Shown here piece by piece: positions 11,901 through 24,742 of a stretch of DNA of 64,000 nucleotides. How positions within the stretch are numbered: position 1 is the first letter of the stretch; the number at the start of each line of letters is the position of its first letter. The notes under the pieces are model-generated. The model saw nothing but the letters and a program-made list of their open reading frames with translations, was not told the DNA's origin and did no database searches. This DNA is from Pterobdella sp. o SKG-2022 (lineage: Eukaryota > Annelida > Clitellata > Hirudinida > Piscicolidae): positions 5,363,895-5,427,894 of the forward strand of contig OZ038320.1 of the NCBI GenBank assembly GCA_964035795.1. Reading direction: 5' to 3'. Made by a program: the position numbers and the translations under genes.

Positions 11901-14900
11901 TTTTTTAGGAGAGACAAAAAGAAAAACAACTAAAAGAAGAATTAGAGAAGGAATTATTTGAAAAAGACAGACAGTTTCAAGAACTTTTAAGCAACCATCA
12001 AAAGGTAGAATGTTCAGAATGTTTAAAAATTATATAGAAAAAATACATAAAAACACGTGTTTTTTATAAAATCAAAATAATTTATTTCTAAAATTTAAGG
12101 AATAAGAGTATGTAATAGAAATTTATTTAAAATTTTGTTACATTTTGAAGTATAAAATAGCAAATAAAATGGTATTGATGTACATTAACAGATGGAAAAC
12201 ATGTTGAAAGGGATGAATTCACAAGAATATGAAACGAAACTTGAAAATGAGAAACTTATGAAGGTCTGTTGAAAACGACTCTAAAAAATGATTGGGTTAA
12301 AGAAACCAAATAAAATATTCTTTTTCAGGAACTAAATGCATATTAACAAACAATATAGTCGATAAAAGTAAATCACATTGAAATTAAAAAAAATCAAATA
12401 TAACATAAACTAAATTCAATTAAAATTTCATATAAAAACTCCATAAAACTTAAGAGTCTATAAAATATTTGTAGAAATTCATAGAGCCCAATGACCCAAA
12501 CAAACGCCATCAAATCAACAGGACAAGAAATCCGTGGAGGCTATGTTGCTGGAGTCACAGCGGAACCTGGATGAGAGCAGGTGGTGTTTCCCTAATGACT
12601 ATAATATTCCCATAAAAATCATAATGAGCACATGGTAACTTAGGTTTCATCAAGAAAACCTGTGTTTCTATGATGTTTGGACTTTTTCGATGGTCATAAT
12701 AAAGTTTCAAAAGAAGTTGAAAGAAATTTAAAACTTTTTAAGTTTTTAATATAAAGTTTGAATATCACAGGATTCTCCAGTTTTTTTTGTAAGATCTATA
12801 GAACTCCATATAAAATACTTTCTACACAAAATACCAACTTTCCACCCACACTTTCTTTATAATGTATGACTACTTCATTGAAATTTTCTACACAATATGT
12901 AAGCTTTTCATCAAAACCAACCACGCCTAGGTCTTACATCAACCAGTTGAAATCACAGCAAAAGGAAGAAAAGAGGAACAGAGCCTTGTGTGTTTGAGTG
13001 TATCTTTATAGTATTCATAGTTACTAAACATAATCGATAGAACGCCATAAGTTGAAAATACCTTTGTTCATTAATAATTGAAATCAAGTTGATCATATTT
13101 TACTATAAGTTAGTTTTTTATATACAAAAAAAATTTGATTTAATTTATTAATTGAACATATATTATAATAATTAAAAATCATTTCAATAATTGATAAAAA
13201 GCATTTTTATATATGTTATAACAAAGAATTAATTAATAATAATGTTTAATTGAAAACATCATAACAACTAACCCTTATAATAACTGTTCCTAGAGCAGCT
13301 TTGCAGGCTAATGAAGGAATCGCAATCGAGAGGGAGAGTCTGGTGCAACAACTGGATATCCTAAGGTGAAATATGAAATTTATATCCATTTATGAATCTA
13401 TTGAATCGCTACTCATGTATGATTTTAGTTAATACTAATTAAAAATTGGTAGTCAGTATTATTCGGAAAAAGAATTCACTAAAAAATATATAAGCTTTTC
13501 AAGAAATTTATTTGATACACAATTTTTTTTTTTTAAATTTTCAATAACGATATATATACAATACACTTATCTATCAGATTATGAGAGACTAAATTATTAC
13601 GTTAGATAATTATGAAAGATTTATCAATAAAACTCCAGAGAAATGAATAAGAAGTTACGAGATGAAAGGGATGAAGCTGAACTCAGAAGAGTTGGTCTTT
13701 TATTTAATTCGGAGTTTGATACTTGTTATAACAGTTATGGTTATTATTAAATTTTTGAATTATAATGGATTAAACTATAATCAACCACTTTCATTAATAA
13801 CTAAATATATGAAATCAGAGTATTAGCCTAAGAACAGTATAATGTTTTAAAAATTGAACAATGAACGAAGCTTTCCGATTTTCATCATCAGCTCGATAAT
13901 CTCAGCCAATCAAAAAGCTTCGTGCATTTATAAATTTGTGAGGCATTGTTTTTAATTTTATCATAATTAGATGAGGTTTACAGATGGACTAGATATTATT
14001 GTAAATGTTTGCTCATTGCATACAACACCCCCATGCAGATCTATTGCAACAACGGCGAGGTTAATACCTTTATTCTTGAAATAAAAATTTTTCTAAGCAT
14101 TATTTGTAGTTTCAAAAATGTCCATGACTTCATGTGTTAATCAATATTTAATTTCTTATTATTTTGCTTTTATTTATATTTATTATTATTTTTATTTTTC
14201 AAATGCGTAGTTAGTCGATTACGCACCAAACCTGGAGCGAAGTTTATCGCAAGAGTCAAACCAAGACAACAACGCCAATAAGTCTCAAGAGGGTTCAGAA
14301 ACTTCAAAGAGACTCCAACAAAAGAGAGGCTCGATTCTGGCTGACTATATTCCCAGCATGCCTTGGAGGTAAGCTATCAAATGAACTGGTGTTTATGACA
14401 ATTACTAATGGTGACTTCTTGGAAACCAAAATTAATTGTTTTATGATTAGTTTTCTACAATGACTTTAAAAAGCAAAATGATTTTTAAGTTACTGAAACT
14501 TTTCTAAACCTTTTTGTTTAATCATTATGATATTTTTTAGTTCTATAATTAACTTCAAAGTAAAGCATTTTTGATTCAAAAAGTCTTACTTTCGCCGTTT
14601 CCAACTCGTGAGATTTTGTTTTAATAATAATTTCATCCTTAACCCTCTATAGGCCAAATGAAATAGGGTTTGAAGAAGAGATAGAGTGTGATGACGACAA
14701 CATCATCCCCACAACACCATTCAACTCTGCTACTGCTTATGAGTTGGAGGAGGTTGATAAGTAAGTCAACTTATTACAACATTAAAGAGGAAATCAAATT
14801 TTTGAAAAGTATATAAATACAAATTTGAGCGTGGTAATTTTAAGGCTTTGTGCTTTTTAAAATGTTTCTTGCAGAGCTTTTCTACTGTTCACACATTTAA

Positions 14901-17338
14901 ATTTTCAAAATAACTATTCATTTTTCTACTCATTTGATAAACGAAATATTTAAGTCAATTTCCAACATCAGTCAAGTATCACAGAAGAGGGAACAGCCGG
15001 TAGGGGCCAACAGTACAGAGTTCATTGAGAGCAGGTTTCAGGTGAGAATAATATAATTAGAACTATGAACCAACATATACAATGTCAAAAGTAGATACTC
15101 TTATCCAAGTTTTTTTTGAGTAAATAAATAATAATTTTTATCGCTATGACCGAAAGATATTGTAGTAGTTTTTAGATACCTGCAATAGTTTAGTATTTAA
15201 TTTTATATAAGATATTGAGTTACAATTAGCCTACAACTGAAAATATTTACAAACACATATTGTATTGTTATTAGTGGCTTATATAAGAAATTCTTTTCTT
15301 TTTTGCAAAGACACTACTGCTTCAAACCAACTATAAGATATTATACACTGTTTATCGCAGAATTTCGAATCTCTGCCTCCAGAAAGAGTCTTCAAGGTAC
15401 GTGTTTGATATTTAGAATTCATTTTTTAACATGTTTTCCATCAATAGAAAAAAAAATATTGGTATGTTTCTCAAAAAATCAATTTTTTTATAAGCAATTC
15501 TGATAAAAACCAACCTGCAGGTGGTTTTCATAGGAGATTCTGGTGTAGGCAAAAGTAGCTTCATACATCAATTTGCTTCTAACACCTTCAAGCCGGCCTT
15601 CCAAGCCACTATTGGTCAGAACCTTTGATAGTTGGGTTTTTAATAAATATTTTGATATTTTTTGTGAGCTGCATTTTAGTGAATTTTAAAAAACATTTTT
15701 CAACTTTTTTTGTTCAACATTATTTTAGTTTAAAATTTTTCTTAAGATAACTGTAATAAAAAGCGTCATCACCAATATAACTAAACAAAATCTGGTTAGC
15801 AATCAAAAAATTTTTTCATTTACTTATTTAATACTTTTCAATTACCTAATGCGGAAGCTCAAATGCATTTAGAAAAAAAACCCTACACATTAACAACCAT
15901 AACATCAAATCTCATCATAAAACTTGATCAACATGGTTTATAAAAAACCTACTAACCATGCTCCTAGGTGTTGATTTCCAGGTGAAGAACATCAAGATAG
16001 ACGGCCATGTAGTAGCTATACAAGTGTGGGACACGGCAGGTCAAGAGAGGTAGCTTAATGTTTTGTTTTATTATTGAAGTTTATAATATCTTTTGGCTTA
16101 AATTTTTGCTAATAAAAATTTCATAAATTAATTATGAAGAAATTAATTTATTTCGTCATTTTTTTCGTCAATCGTTGAAACTCAAGCTATCATAATCTAT
16201 CTTAATTTCCGAATTCCTGAAGTCCAATGGTCTTATAATCTATATATCTCCGTTCTATTCAGTTAACTAATAATTCATTTTTAAAATACAAACTCACATC
16301 AAATACCCTCTTCAGATTTCGTAGCATCACAAAGCAGTACTTCAGAAAGGCTGATGGAGTGGTGGTCATCTATGATGTCACAAACGAAACCTCATTTAAA
16401 AACATTCGTAATTGGATGAATTCTGTCGAGGTAAAAAAATTTAATTCTACTCATATAATGATAAAATGTTTTAAGTGTAGTTGTGATTCAGATAAGTACA
16501 TTTTGCAGTTTTTAAGAATAGATAATTTTAAGTTTCAAATTCTGAGATTGAACATTCTCTAACAGGATGGTACAGAAGAGGGAACAGTGGTGATGGTTCT
16601 AGGAAACAAGATAGATCTTGTAGACGATGAGAATCCGCAAGTGGTTCCTTTTAAAGATGGTCAGAAACTCGCTGAAGTTGGTTGTGGTTGGATTTTGAGA
16701 ATTAATATAAATTACTAAATATTGGATTCATTGCACATTCAAATCATGATAACCTTTATTTATGACAAAATTCAAATCTATTTATTTCAATCTCAATTTA
16801 ATACACTATTTCACGAGTAACACAAAACACAACATAACAACAGAAATATAAACACCGAAAATTACACCTCTAGTGTTAATCACACGCACGCGTTAAACGT
16901 ATACAAAACACTTTCTAACGACACCATCAACACATACAAACTCATCGTTCCAAGGAGTACAGCGCCTTGTTCGATGAGACGAGTGCCAAGAGTGGACACC
17001 AGGTCTATGAGTCGATCGAGACAATGGCCAGGTATGGTTCATGTTTTAATTGATTCATTTTAAATGAGCGTTTCTATTCAAAGTTTGACGTTCGTACCAT
17101 TGTCGTTATTTTTTAGGCGACTATCATAGGTATTTTTTTTCACTTAATTCATTTATTTTCTTCACTGTTTTATAAGCAGAGTAAACTGAGGTTATAAAAA
17201 AAAATTTTTATACGCTCTGTACACATGAACTTCCTACTCCCAAATGACCACAGATTACTGAGAGAAAGGGAAGACCAGTACATGGAATCGTTACAGCTAT
17301 CCAATGTAGCAGGACGCAAAAAGGGTTGTTGCAAATAG
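8901..17338 (+). CDS. CRACR2A: CRACR2A-like large Rab GTPase (EF-hands, coiled coil, Rab domain)
   Basis: Ca2+-sensing large Rab; vertebrate CRACR2A acts in store-operated Ca2+ entry and vesicle traffic. Exon 1 (8901-9159) has two canonical EF loops, [12 protein letters not shown] and [12 protein letters not shown]. Exon 2 (9633-9792) joins in phase ([15 protein letters not shown]). The exon at about 10441 carries [11 protein letters not shown]. Coiled-coil exons lie between about 11645 and 13700 ([41 protein letters not shown]), then a linker (14214-14760). The Rab domain spans about 15522-17338: G1 [10 protein letters not shown] of ATIGVDF, G3 WDTAGQER, G4 GNKID, G5 ETSAKSG. The protein ends KKGCCK before TAG, a CCX-type prenylation tail. 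About 20 small exons. RASEF and Rab44 share this architecture, but LPNFEDF, EMNKxLRDERD and the tail fit CRACR2A best. The short exon boundaries at 12.3-13.0 kb are less certain. Confidence 0.9.
13863..13926. mobile_element. Short foldback related to MITE family A, in an intron
   Basis: The arms gaacgaagctttccgatt and (as reverse complement) gcacgaagctttttgatt enclose about 28 bases. The core acgaagctttt is shared with the element at 6872-7055. Confidence 0.6.
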
Positions 17339-17684
17339 TTTCAAAATTTCCAGCATTTTTTTTGTTTTTCATCACCCTCTTCACCCAACTTAGTAAGAGC
17401 GTTCTGATCTGCATGGCGTAAGTAATCCTGTATATGCTAATAGTATTTATTTTTAATTTTCTTGAGATAAAGCCATTGTGAAACTTGAATTGATATGATT
17501 TGAAACATTGTATGTTTTTTATTAATTTCAGCATTATTATTTTGTACAAAATTAGTTTTCTTTGTATTTAGAAACTTGGTTGTATAAGTATTTACCCTTC
17601 ATTGTATCATATTCAACGTTCAAACTAACACCATATTTAAACGTTAAACACATTAATACACTAATATTTGACTTATTTTTATTT

Positions 17685-17690
17685 AATAAA
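17685..17690 (+). terminator. Likely polyadenylation signal of the CRACR2A-like gene
   Basis: AATAAA about 350 bases after the TAG stop and the best-placed hexamer downstream of it. Its use is inferred. Confidence 0.5.
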
Positions 17691-18360
17691 ACGTGACATA
17701 CTGTCTAACAAAGATAACCTAAAGCTACTTTTTCAATAAAATATCACATGACGATGTTAGAAAACATTGAAATAGCATGGTGCATCTATGTATTTCTGTT
17801 ACATCTTTGAAAACCCAGTGTTTTTAATAACCAGAACCAAATGATTGGTATTTACTGATCCATAATTTATGATGGTTATGAAGCAGAATTTAGCTTCAAT
17901 TCTTCAAAAATAAAATTTCAAACATACACTTAACTTGAAATTGGTTGTTAAAATCTTCCTTATAATGTTTTATTGAAAGTTTTCTTGGTTAAATATAATT
18001 TCAAAACAGAGAAATTGGTATTCTAAAGTCTTTTGAAGAATCTTTTGAACTTTTTATTGACATTTTGCTGTTTTTTGAATAAATTTTAATGTACCATCAT
18101 TTTATTCATTAGAAATTTAATCAAAATTTCTTGAAAAAATTTAAAATTTAATAACAGGGTAGAGCGATTAAAATGGAAAACCTCAAAATTTTGAAGTAAT
18201 TTGATTAGAAATTTCAAAATATAAATATAGACCCCCGTGAAAATGAATTTCAAACTACCAACATGTAGGCATAAAATTAAAATTCTTTAAAATTTAATGT
18301 AAACTTAAATAAAATATTGAAACAATTAAATTTGTTAAACATGTATCCCACTAAAAACGA

Positions 18361-19040
18361 TAGGGTAAAGGTTCTGATGATGATATAAGGAACAATTTTC
18401 CTTCTCTTAGAAAAGAAAAACCAAAAAGTAAAAATGATGTTCCAAGTGCCAAACAACAAACATTGAGTGCTGTGGAAACCTTGCAAAAAATACAAGAGCA
18501 TAGTGTAGCAAGTTTTAACATAAACCAAGGCACGAGGTTATTCAAAAACATGGAGCTAGAAACCAAGTCATGAAAATGAATGCTTGTTTCTCCACTGAAA
18601 AACAGTGTTTCCATACGTCAGAAAAATTTTACATTATCCCATCGTACGCCCAGGTTAAATCTGCTGCAAACTTTAACTTAACCGAGGTGACCACTATGGA
18701 TAATACTATTTCGAAGACATTTTTTTAAGAAAACAGGATACCTAATGTTGATATTAATCACCAATTCTATGGTCAAGGTAAGTAGTCAATACCTGAGACT
18801 ATCCGAACAGAAAGGATATGCCCTGATAAGACAGGAAAACACGTTTACAAAAACAAGGCAGTAGCAATTTCTGGCAAAAAAAACATATGTATAGCACATT
18901 TTGCGGGAAATATTAGAATAGTCGTGACAGGCGGATCTGAAAAGTCATTAAAACCATTGGCTTCAGCTATTTTAAACAACCATGACAAAAGCGGACTGAT
19001 CAAAAGGTTTCAAATGTTCAACTTAGACAAAAGTTGAACA
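18361..19040 (+). pseudogene. Decayed coding segment of unknown origin
   Basis: Two plus-strand blocks have coding-like composition, unlike the surrounding AT-rich DNA. Block 1 (about 18371-18571) is open and reads KQQTLSAVETLQKIQEHS and later FNINQGTRLFKNMELETKS before TGA. Block 2 (about 18793-19034) is open between TAG and TGA and includes ICPDKTGKHVYKNKAVAI, ICIAHFAGNIRIVVTGG and SLKPLASAILNNHDKSGLIK. Stops and a frame break separate them. I do not recognise the family. The pattern of a beta strand, VVTGG, then an Ala-rich helix loosely recalls TBP-like repeats, but that is a guess. It could be a processed pseudogene, a transposon or viral remnant, or exons of an unrecognised gene. Confidence 0.4.
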
Positions 19041-19200
19041 ACTTCGTTGCCTTCATTTTCTTTTTTAATGGCACTTTCATATCACCACATTTGAAACAAG
19101 CACTTCACGCTTACTACAAAAGCATAAGGTTTTTTCACTGACCAATAGGATTGAAGCAGACCTGGACAAGCTTTTTTAATTTCCTATTTCTTCTTCTAAG

Positions 19201-21190
19201 AAAACATTTTAAGGGTGTCATTTATTTTCACATTTTAATAAAAAAATAAGCGAAACAAAACCATACCAAAACAATACTTTTCAGCGAGGGAAATAGAAAG
19301 CTGGTTCAAATCTGCTTTAATCAGTGAAAAAACGTTATGCTTAACTTTTACTTCTTCTTAATTGTTAAATTTTTGAATATTACTTAAATGATAATATTTT
19401 TCTCATCTTTTATAGCATTTTCATTCAAGCAATGTCAGTCTTTATTACCGCCAAAAAACCCATTCTAGTTGTTGCATAGGGTATTGTTGATATTCAAACT
19501 TTCTTTTGAATGAAAAGCAAACAATACGAATTCACCCCAAAAAAGTAGTTCTTGTACTAAGTTATCGAATTTTTAAATAAAATTTTTGGATTCTTTAAAC
19601 AATAAAATTTTAACATTTTTAGCTGAGCTATCTAGTTTTTAAGTATAAAAATCGACTACTCGAGTCGCCATTATAACTTCTACAGGTCTCCTGTGATTGG
19701 CAACAAAGATTTACACTTGATTTGATTTTTACTTAATGATTTTGAAATCGTTGAATCAAACATCAATATAAGTATCAGTGCATTTTTATTTTATTATCAT
19801 TATTATGCTTTAAAAGAATGAATTTTATCATAAAGTTGATTAATTATCAAACCCAGTTTTGACTTTAAAATGTTCCCTGGTTCAACATGTTTCAAAATTA
19901 CCGAATCAAATGTGCATATTAATTGCTTTTGGTGCAGTGAGGGTTATGTTTTTAATAATTACTTTAGTAAGTTAGTCAATTATTTCGTCTAAATTGATTG
20001 TTTAATTAATTAGTTATTCATTTTTTAAACATCATTCTATTACACCGACTACTTCAAACTAACAAAAAAAGAGCTTGCCAAAACTGGAATAAAAATCACA
20101 CAAGAATGCAGGTACGGAATGCTGATCCAAAAAATATAAATAAGGAAATCGATAGAAAAAGTTTAAAATTTTAAAAGTAAACTAGCTTTTCAAAAATATC
20201 TTATGTATTTTTTATATATTAATTATCTAAAAAACATATATTTGAGAAATTCAATATATTTATTGAAAAATAAGCCATAATTTTCTGTAAGTATGACCTT
20301 ACCATTAGATGCCATACTTACCAAAAATTAGGGCTTAAATTTCAATAAAGGTATTAAAATTCCTCAAATTGATGCTCTATAGATAGAAAGTAAACTAAGC
20401 TTTAACAATATGGTGGTGAGAAAATAGTAATGATGATGGCAATGATGATTATGATAAAAAAGATAGTAAATAAAACGATGGAATTAATGATTAGTATAAA
20501 AAATATTATGAAAAAGGCGATTTTTTCATGTAGATTTGTTAAACTCCTGTAACACTAGTTGATATAACCGAGATTTCCTTCAATGTTGATGGAGGATAAG
20601 GGTAAGGTTCGTCTGGGTAAAATATTATAATTAAAATTTTTATAGCGCACAATTTAGGAAAAAAAATTTGCTTCAGAGGCGCTAGATATTAATATTAGTT
20701 TAGAAAAAAAATATTTTAATAAAGATCGGAAGTAGCTTCATTAAAGACATCGTATGTTTTAATTAATTTATTTATATGAGTTTTAATTAATAGTTTCAAC
20801 TTATGAGAAATGTTTTTCAAAAACGCGTTCAAGCAAAAATTCAACGAAAATTCGTCATAAGTGAAATCTTACCCCAATTCCTCAAGTAATCAAATTCCAG
20901 TTCAAATACATGCATTTTTTAAAATTCATCATAAATTAAAGTTATTGTAGAAATATTGAGATAATAAAGTTAGTTTCGAATCAAATCAGTTCAAATGCTT
21001 GTTCATAGTTATACAGGTGTAAGATATTTTTCTCATATTTCATGATTCTATTTTTTTTTATTTTTAGGTATAAAACCATTGAAAATTAAAATTTCTGAAA
21101 TATTTTTTAGAAACCATTCAAAATGGATAAAAAAACATATCTATTGATAAAACTTCCTAGGAAATATAGAGCGTTGAAAATATTACCCAT
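19201..21190. other. Intergenic region, no gene seen
   Basis: AT-rich sequence with low-complexity purine stretches such as the gatgatggcaatgatgatta area near 20430. No convincing coding exon or RNA gene. TTTATT at about 21058-21063 (AATAAA on minus) could serve the ACBD5-like gene, 250 bases past its stop. Confidence 0.5.
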
Positions 21191-21275
21191 ACTAAGATTC
21201 GAACCCTATAGCTATAGCCCAGACAAAATCCTCTATCAATTAAGCCATACAAACGCTCTACCAACTAAGCCATCT
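21190..21275 (-). other. tRNA-like / tRNA-derived element with a duplicated A-box region
   Basis: On the minus strand, GGCTTAGTTGGTAGAGCG is followed 24 bases later by a diverged second copy, GGCTTAATTGATAGAGGA, and then by a B-box-like GGTTCGAATCT. The second A-box copy and the B box have normal tRNA spacing (about 42 bases). The T-arm stem and acceptor stem do not pair, so this is more likely a pseudo-tRNA or SINE head than a working tRNA. It lies about 40 bases beyond the ACBD5 stop and may be within its 3' UTR. Confidence 0.5.
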
Positions 21276-21315
21276 GTGCTGTCGAAATGTTTTCAGTGAT
21301 ATATAAAAACTGTTC

Positions 21316-24300
21316 TCACCATCGTCTGGAGCTCATGTATCTGAAGGCCATGCTGATGATGATGGGCCAGACGATGATGAAGATGGTGGTGGGAAGGGAT
21401 GGAATTAACGACTGTAAGTTTTATGGTTATTTTAAATATCATAGCAGAATAATATTCTTTTAATTAAAATATAACATTATTAGTTTAATAGGAATTTTTC
21501 TATTGAGAAATAATTTTAAGTTTTCATTAGAAAATATCATTATACAATCAGTTTGAAACACCAACCTTAACATCTTGAAAATCTTTAACAGAGGTGTGTA
21601 GTTCTTTCACATCCTTCCTAAGTTGTGTCAGTGAAGATTGTAATATTAATAAGATCTCCTTAATCTCATCATTATTGCGGCTTTGTGAACTGTTTCTACC
21701 GTTGACTGTGTTCAAATTCTCGCATGTGCTCAATGCTTTATTATCCTCATGAGAATTTTGTCGGTCGATTTTTGTTTTTGTTTGATAGTTAAGGAATGAC
21801 TTGTTTTTTCGTTTCGATTTGATATAAGAGGATGATGACGATGTGGATGGTTCTGATATGATTTTTACACTGTCTTCTTGTTGTTTTATATCATTATTTT
21901 GCTGTTTTAAGTCACCGTTTTGTGGCATAAAAAGTATTGAGTCCAGATCAGCAGCCTGTTTTTGTATACCAAAACCTCGTGATTTTTCATTGTTTTTATG
22001 CAATCCTTTATCACTACTATCATTAAAATCACCATCTTTGTCATTATCTTTTGTTTTTCTATCATTATTGTGTTCAAAAGAAGATGCTTCTAAACTCAAA
22101 CCATTCCCCATACACTTGGACGCACAATTTGTTTCTGATAAGTATTTTATATTAACTGGCAGTTGGCAATCAAGAAATTCAAAAGTATCCAGAAATTCAT
22201 CATTACTACTGTAACAATCGCTCAAAACTCTATCTGAATGCAGGTCAATTAGAGAACTTATAGCGGTCTTTTCATTATTAATACTAGTTTCATTATCATT
22301 AGTATCATTCTTATCAATAGTTTTAACGATATTATCGGTAGTGATTTTAGTATTAGTAATGATATTATCAGAATTATTCATAGCACCTTCATTTTTAGTA
22401 TCCACCTCATTATCATTAACAATAACTTTATCTCCTTCATTGACATCGTTTGAGAAATACTCTTTTCTTTTATTTTGATCGAAAGCTTTTTCCTTAAAGA
22501 TCAAACCGTCATTATCATAATCTGCATCGAATTGTCTTTTTACAAGTTCTTTATCAAGCTCTTTATCAAGTTCTTCAAAAATACCTCTATTCTTGCTATT
22601 GAAAGATCCATAATTAACGTTATAAGCGCGGTTTTTCTTTTTTGAGTTATTTCTTCTCGTATTTGATTTACCTCTTTTATGGCTCTCTTTGGAAGATTTA
22701 AGTGAAGATTCTTCATTAACAACTTTCGATTCTTTTTTAATTGGCACAACACTTCTTCCACCATCCTCACCTTTACTATCATCCTTATTTCCATTGGTAT
22801 CGTTGCATTGTTTGGCATTGTTTTCACTGTTATAATCAATTTTTCCGTTTTCCTCCTCCTCCTCTTCATCCACCATTTCGTAAATGCCTCCAATCTTTTC
22901 GATAAAATTTTCCACTTCTTTTGACTGAGGCATAATTTCTGCTATCTTTCAACGAAATATAATTTTTAATCTATCAAACAAACTAAAGATTTAATACTGA
23001 TGATTGTATATTGATTTTTTCAATTATTTAGATAAATAAATACCAAGATTTTGAACTAATTATTTATATATACCATAAGGCATTGCATTAAAAAAATGAA
23101 ACAAAAAAATTTGATATATAATATAGATAAAAGTATCTGAACTCAATACCTTAAAAATAATATAGAAAAAAAATGGTTTATGAGTTTTGCTGAATGCCTA
23201 ATGATGATTTCACAGTAAACCATGATTCAATGAAGCATAAAAATCATTGCTTTTCAATTTCATAAAAAAATTTGTGTTACTTTCAAATTATTTATATATG
23301 GTAACAATTATTCATAAATAGCAATGAAAAATCATAGATATATTAATAAAATTTGGATAAATTTAAAACATCAGTAAAACAGACCTTTTTGAGTTCAGCA
23401 ACATAAAGCTGCATAGCTTGTTCGGAGGACATAGATCCCAATCCTTTCCATGCCTCCCTGCCAACCACATTATGGTATGAATATTATTTCAATTATTTAG
23501 CGCTTCATTGAAATAATAATATTGTTATGTAGAATCTATTAAAACATGATTTTTAAATATCAAATATAAAATATTTTTAAGATATAATATATAAAAACAC
23601 TAAAAAAAATATAATATATAAAAATACTAACATTACTGAAATTAAATTAGGATAATATATATAATAAATGGAAATAGTGTACAATTTAAAAACTGATATC
23701 TGAAAATATAGACACCATTTAGATTGTCCTACAGGGTCGTAGAAAGCAGGCCTTGATGACTTGCATTCACCATTACGTGCTTGTTTGTAGTATGAGTAAA
23801 ATAGAAGCATGAGAGATGTGGAAGGCTGAAATGTTCCTATGAGAAATGAAGATTAAATCATTTTCATGGTTTTATATGTTTTTATGTTAGCATGGGTTTG
23901 TTTTGGAGATTATTCCTTTGGGAAATAAATTTTTTTTTTAATTTTTCCTTAGGGAAATAAGTTTTTGGGTTAATTATTCTATTGAGAGATGAGATTTTGT
24001 GGTGATTTATATTTTTGATGTAGAAATTATTTTTAATTGACACCATTTTATTCATAATTATTATTGTTTATGCATAAGTTTATTAATGTTATTAAATTAT
24101 AATTCTTGAAATGAAAAAATAAATTTTCAAATTTAATGAACTTTTTTCTCAAAAACTTTATAAAAAATCTTCAAAATTGCAATTAAAGATGAAGCTGAAG
24201 CTCTATGAATATTTGAGAAAATAAATCTCGAGCAATTTACTTCATATACTTTGTCATTTAAAACAAAATTCATACCATTTTTTGGTAGATTTTGTATAAC

Positions 24301-24348
24301 AGAAACAGCTGCTTCGAACTGGTCTTTGATAGAATACTTCATTTTCAA
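21316..24348 (-). CDS. ACBD5: ACBD5-like acyl-CoA-binding, tail-anchored peroxisomal protein
   Basis: In vertebrates ACBD5 binds very-long-chain acyl-CoA on peroxisomes and tethers them to the ER through VAP. Five exons join in phase: 24348-24276, 23836-23716, 23457-23385, 22945-21566, 21411-21316, giving about 580 residues. The N-terminal ACB domain has QFEAAVSVIQNLPKNG, FYSYYKQA, DPVGQSKW and EAWKGLGSMSSEQAM. It is followed by the ACBD5-type segment ENFIEKIGGIYEMVDEE, a long N/D/S/K-rich acidic linker with the FFAT-like EFLDTFE, a C-terminal coiled coil (LLILQSSLTQLRKDVKELH) and a final exon encoding a hydrophobic segment (TTIFIIVWPIIISMAF) with a basic end, SSRRW. The order matches ACBD5 end to end; ACBD4 is a close alternative. 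An ATG two codons downstream (24342) is equally possible as the start. Confidence 0.93.
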
Positions 24349-24742
24349 CTATGAATTATTGAATGCTACATAAAATTAATTTAAATTTAAATTTTATTTT
24401 CAAATTCCTTCTCAAGTGTCGGAATTTTTTATGCACATAATTTATCGTTTGCAGATAAAGCTCAAAAAATAGGAGAAAACAATACTGAGTAAGCAGCTAA
24501 AAGTGCATTTTGAAGTTCTTAAATTTAAGGAAAAAAAAATATGACAAAAATGCTCATAAATGTTGACAAAAATACAAAACTATTATTATTTTTTGGTTTT
24601 ATGGTCGTTTCAATGCATGTTCATCAATATTTGAATTTGTACCTGGTTTATATGCATGTGGACTGCCTAGCTTTGGTAGTTTGATTGGCGAAATATGAAA
24701 TTTGATTTGTCTTAGAATTCAAAAAATTATTCGAAAGTAATA
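24349..24742. promoter_or_regulatory. 394-bp divergent intergenic region between ACBD5-like and NCAM-like start codons
   Basis: The two ATGs point away from each other with only this AT-rich segment between them, so the promoters must overlap or lie in upstream non-coding exons. No TATA or other core element can be called reliably. Confidence 0.5.
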
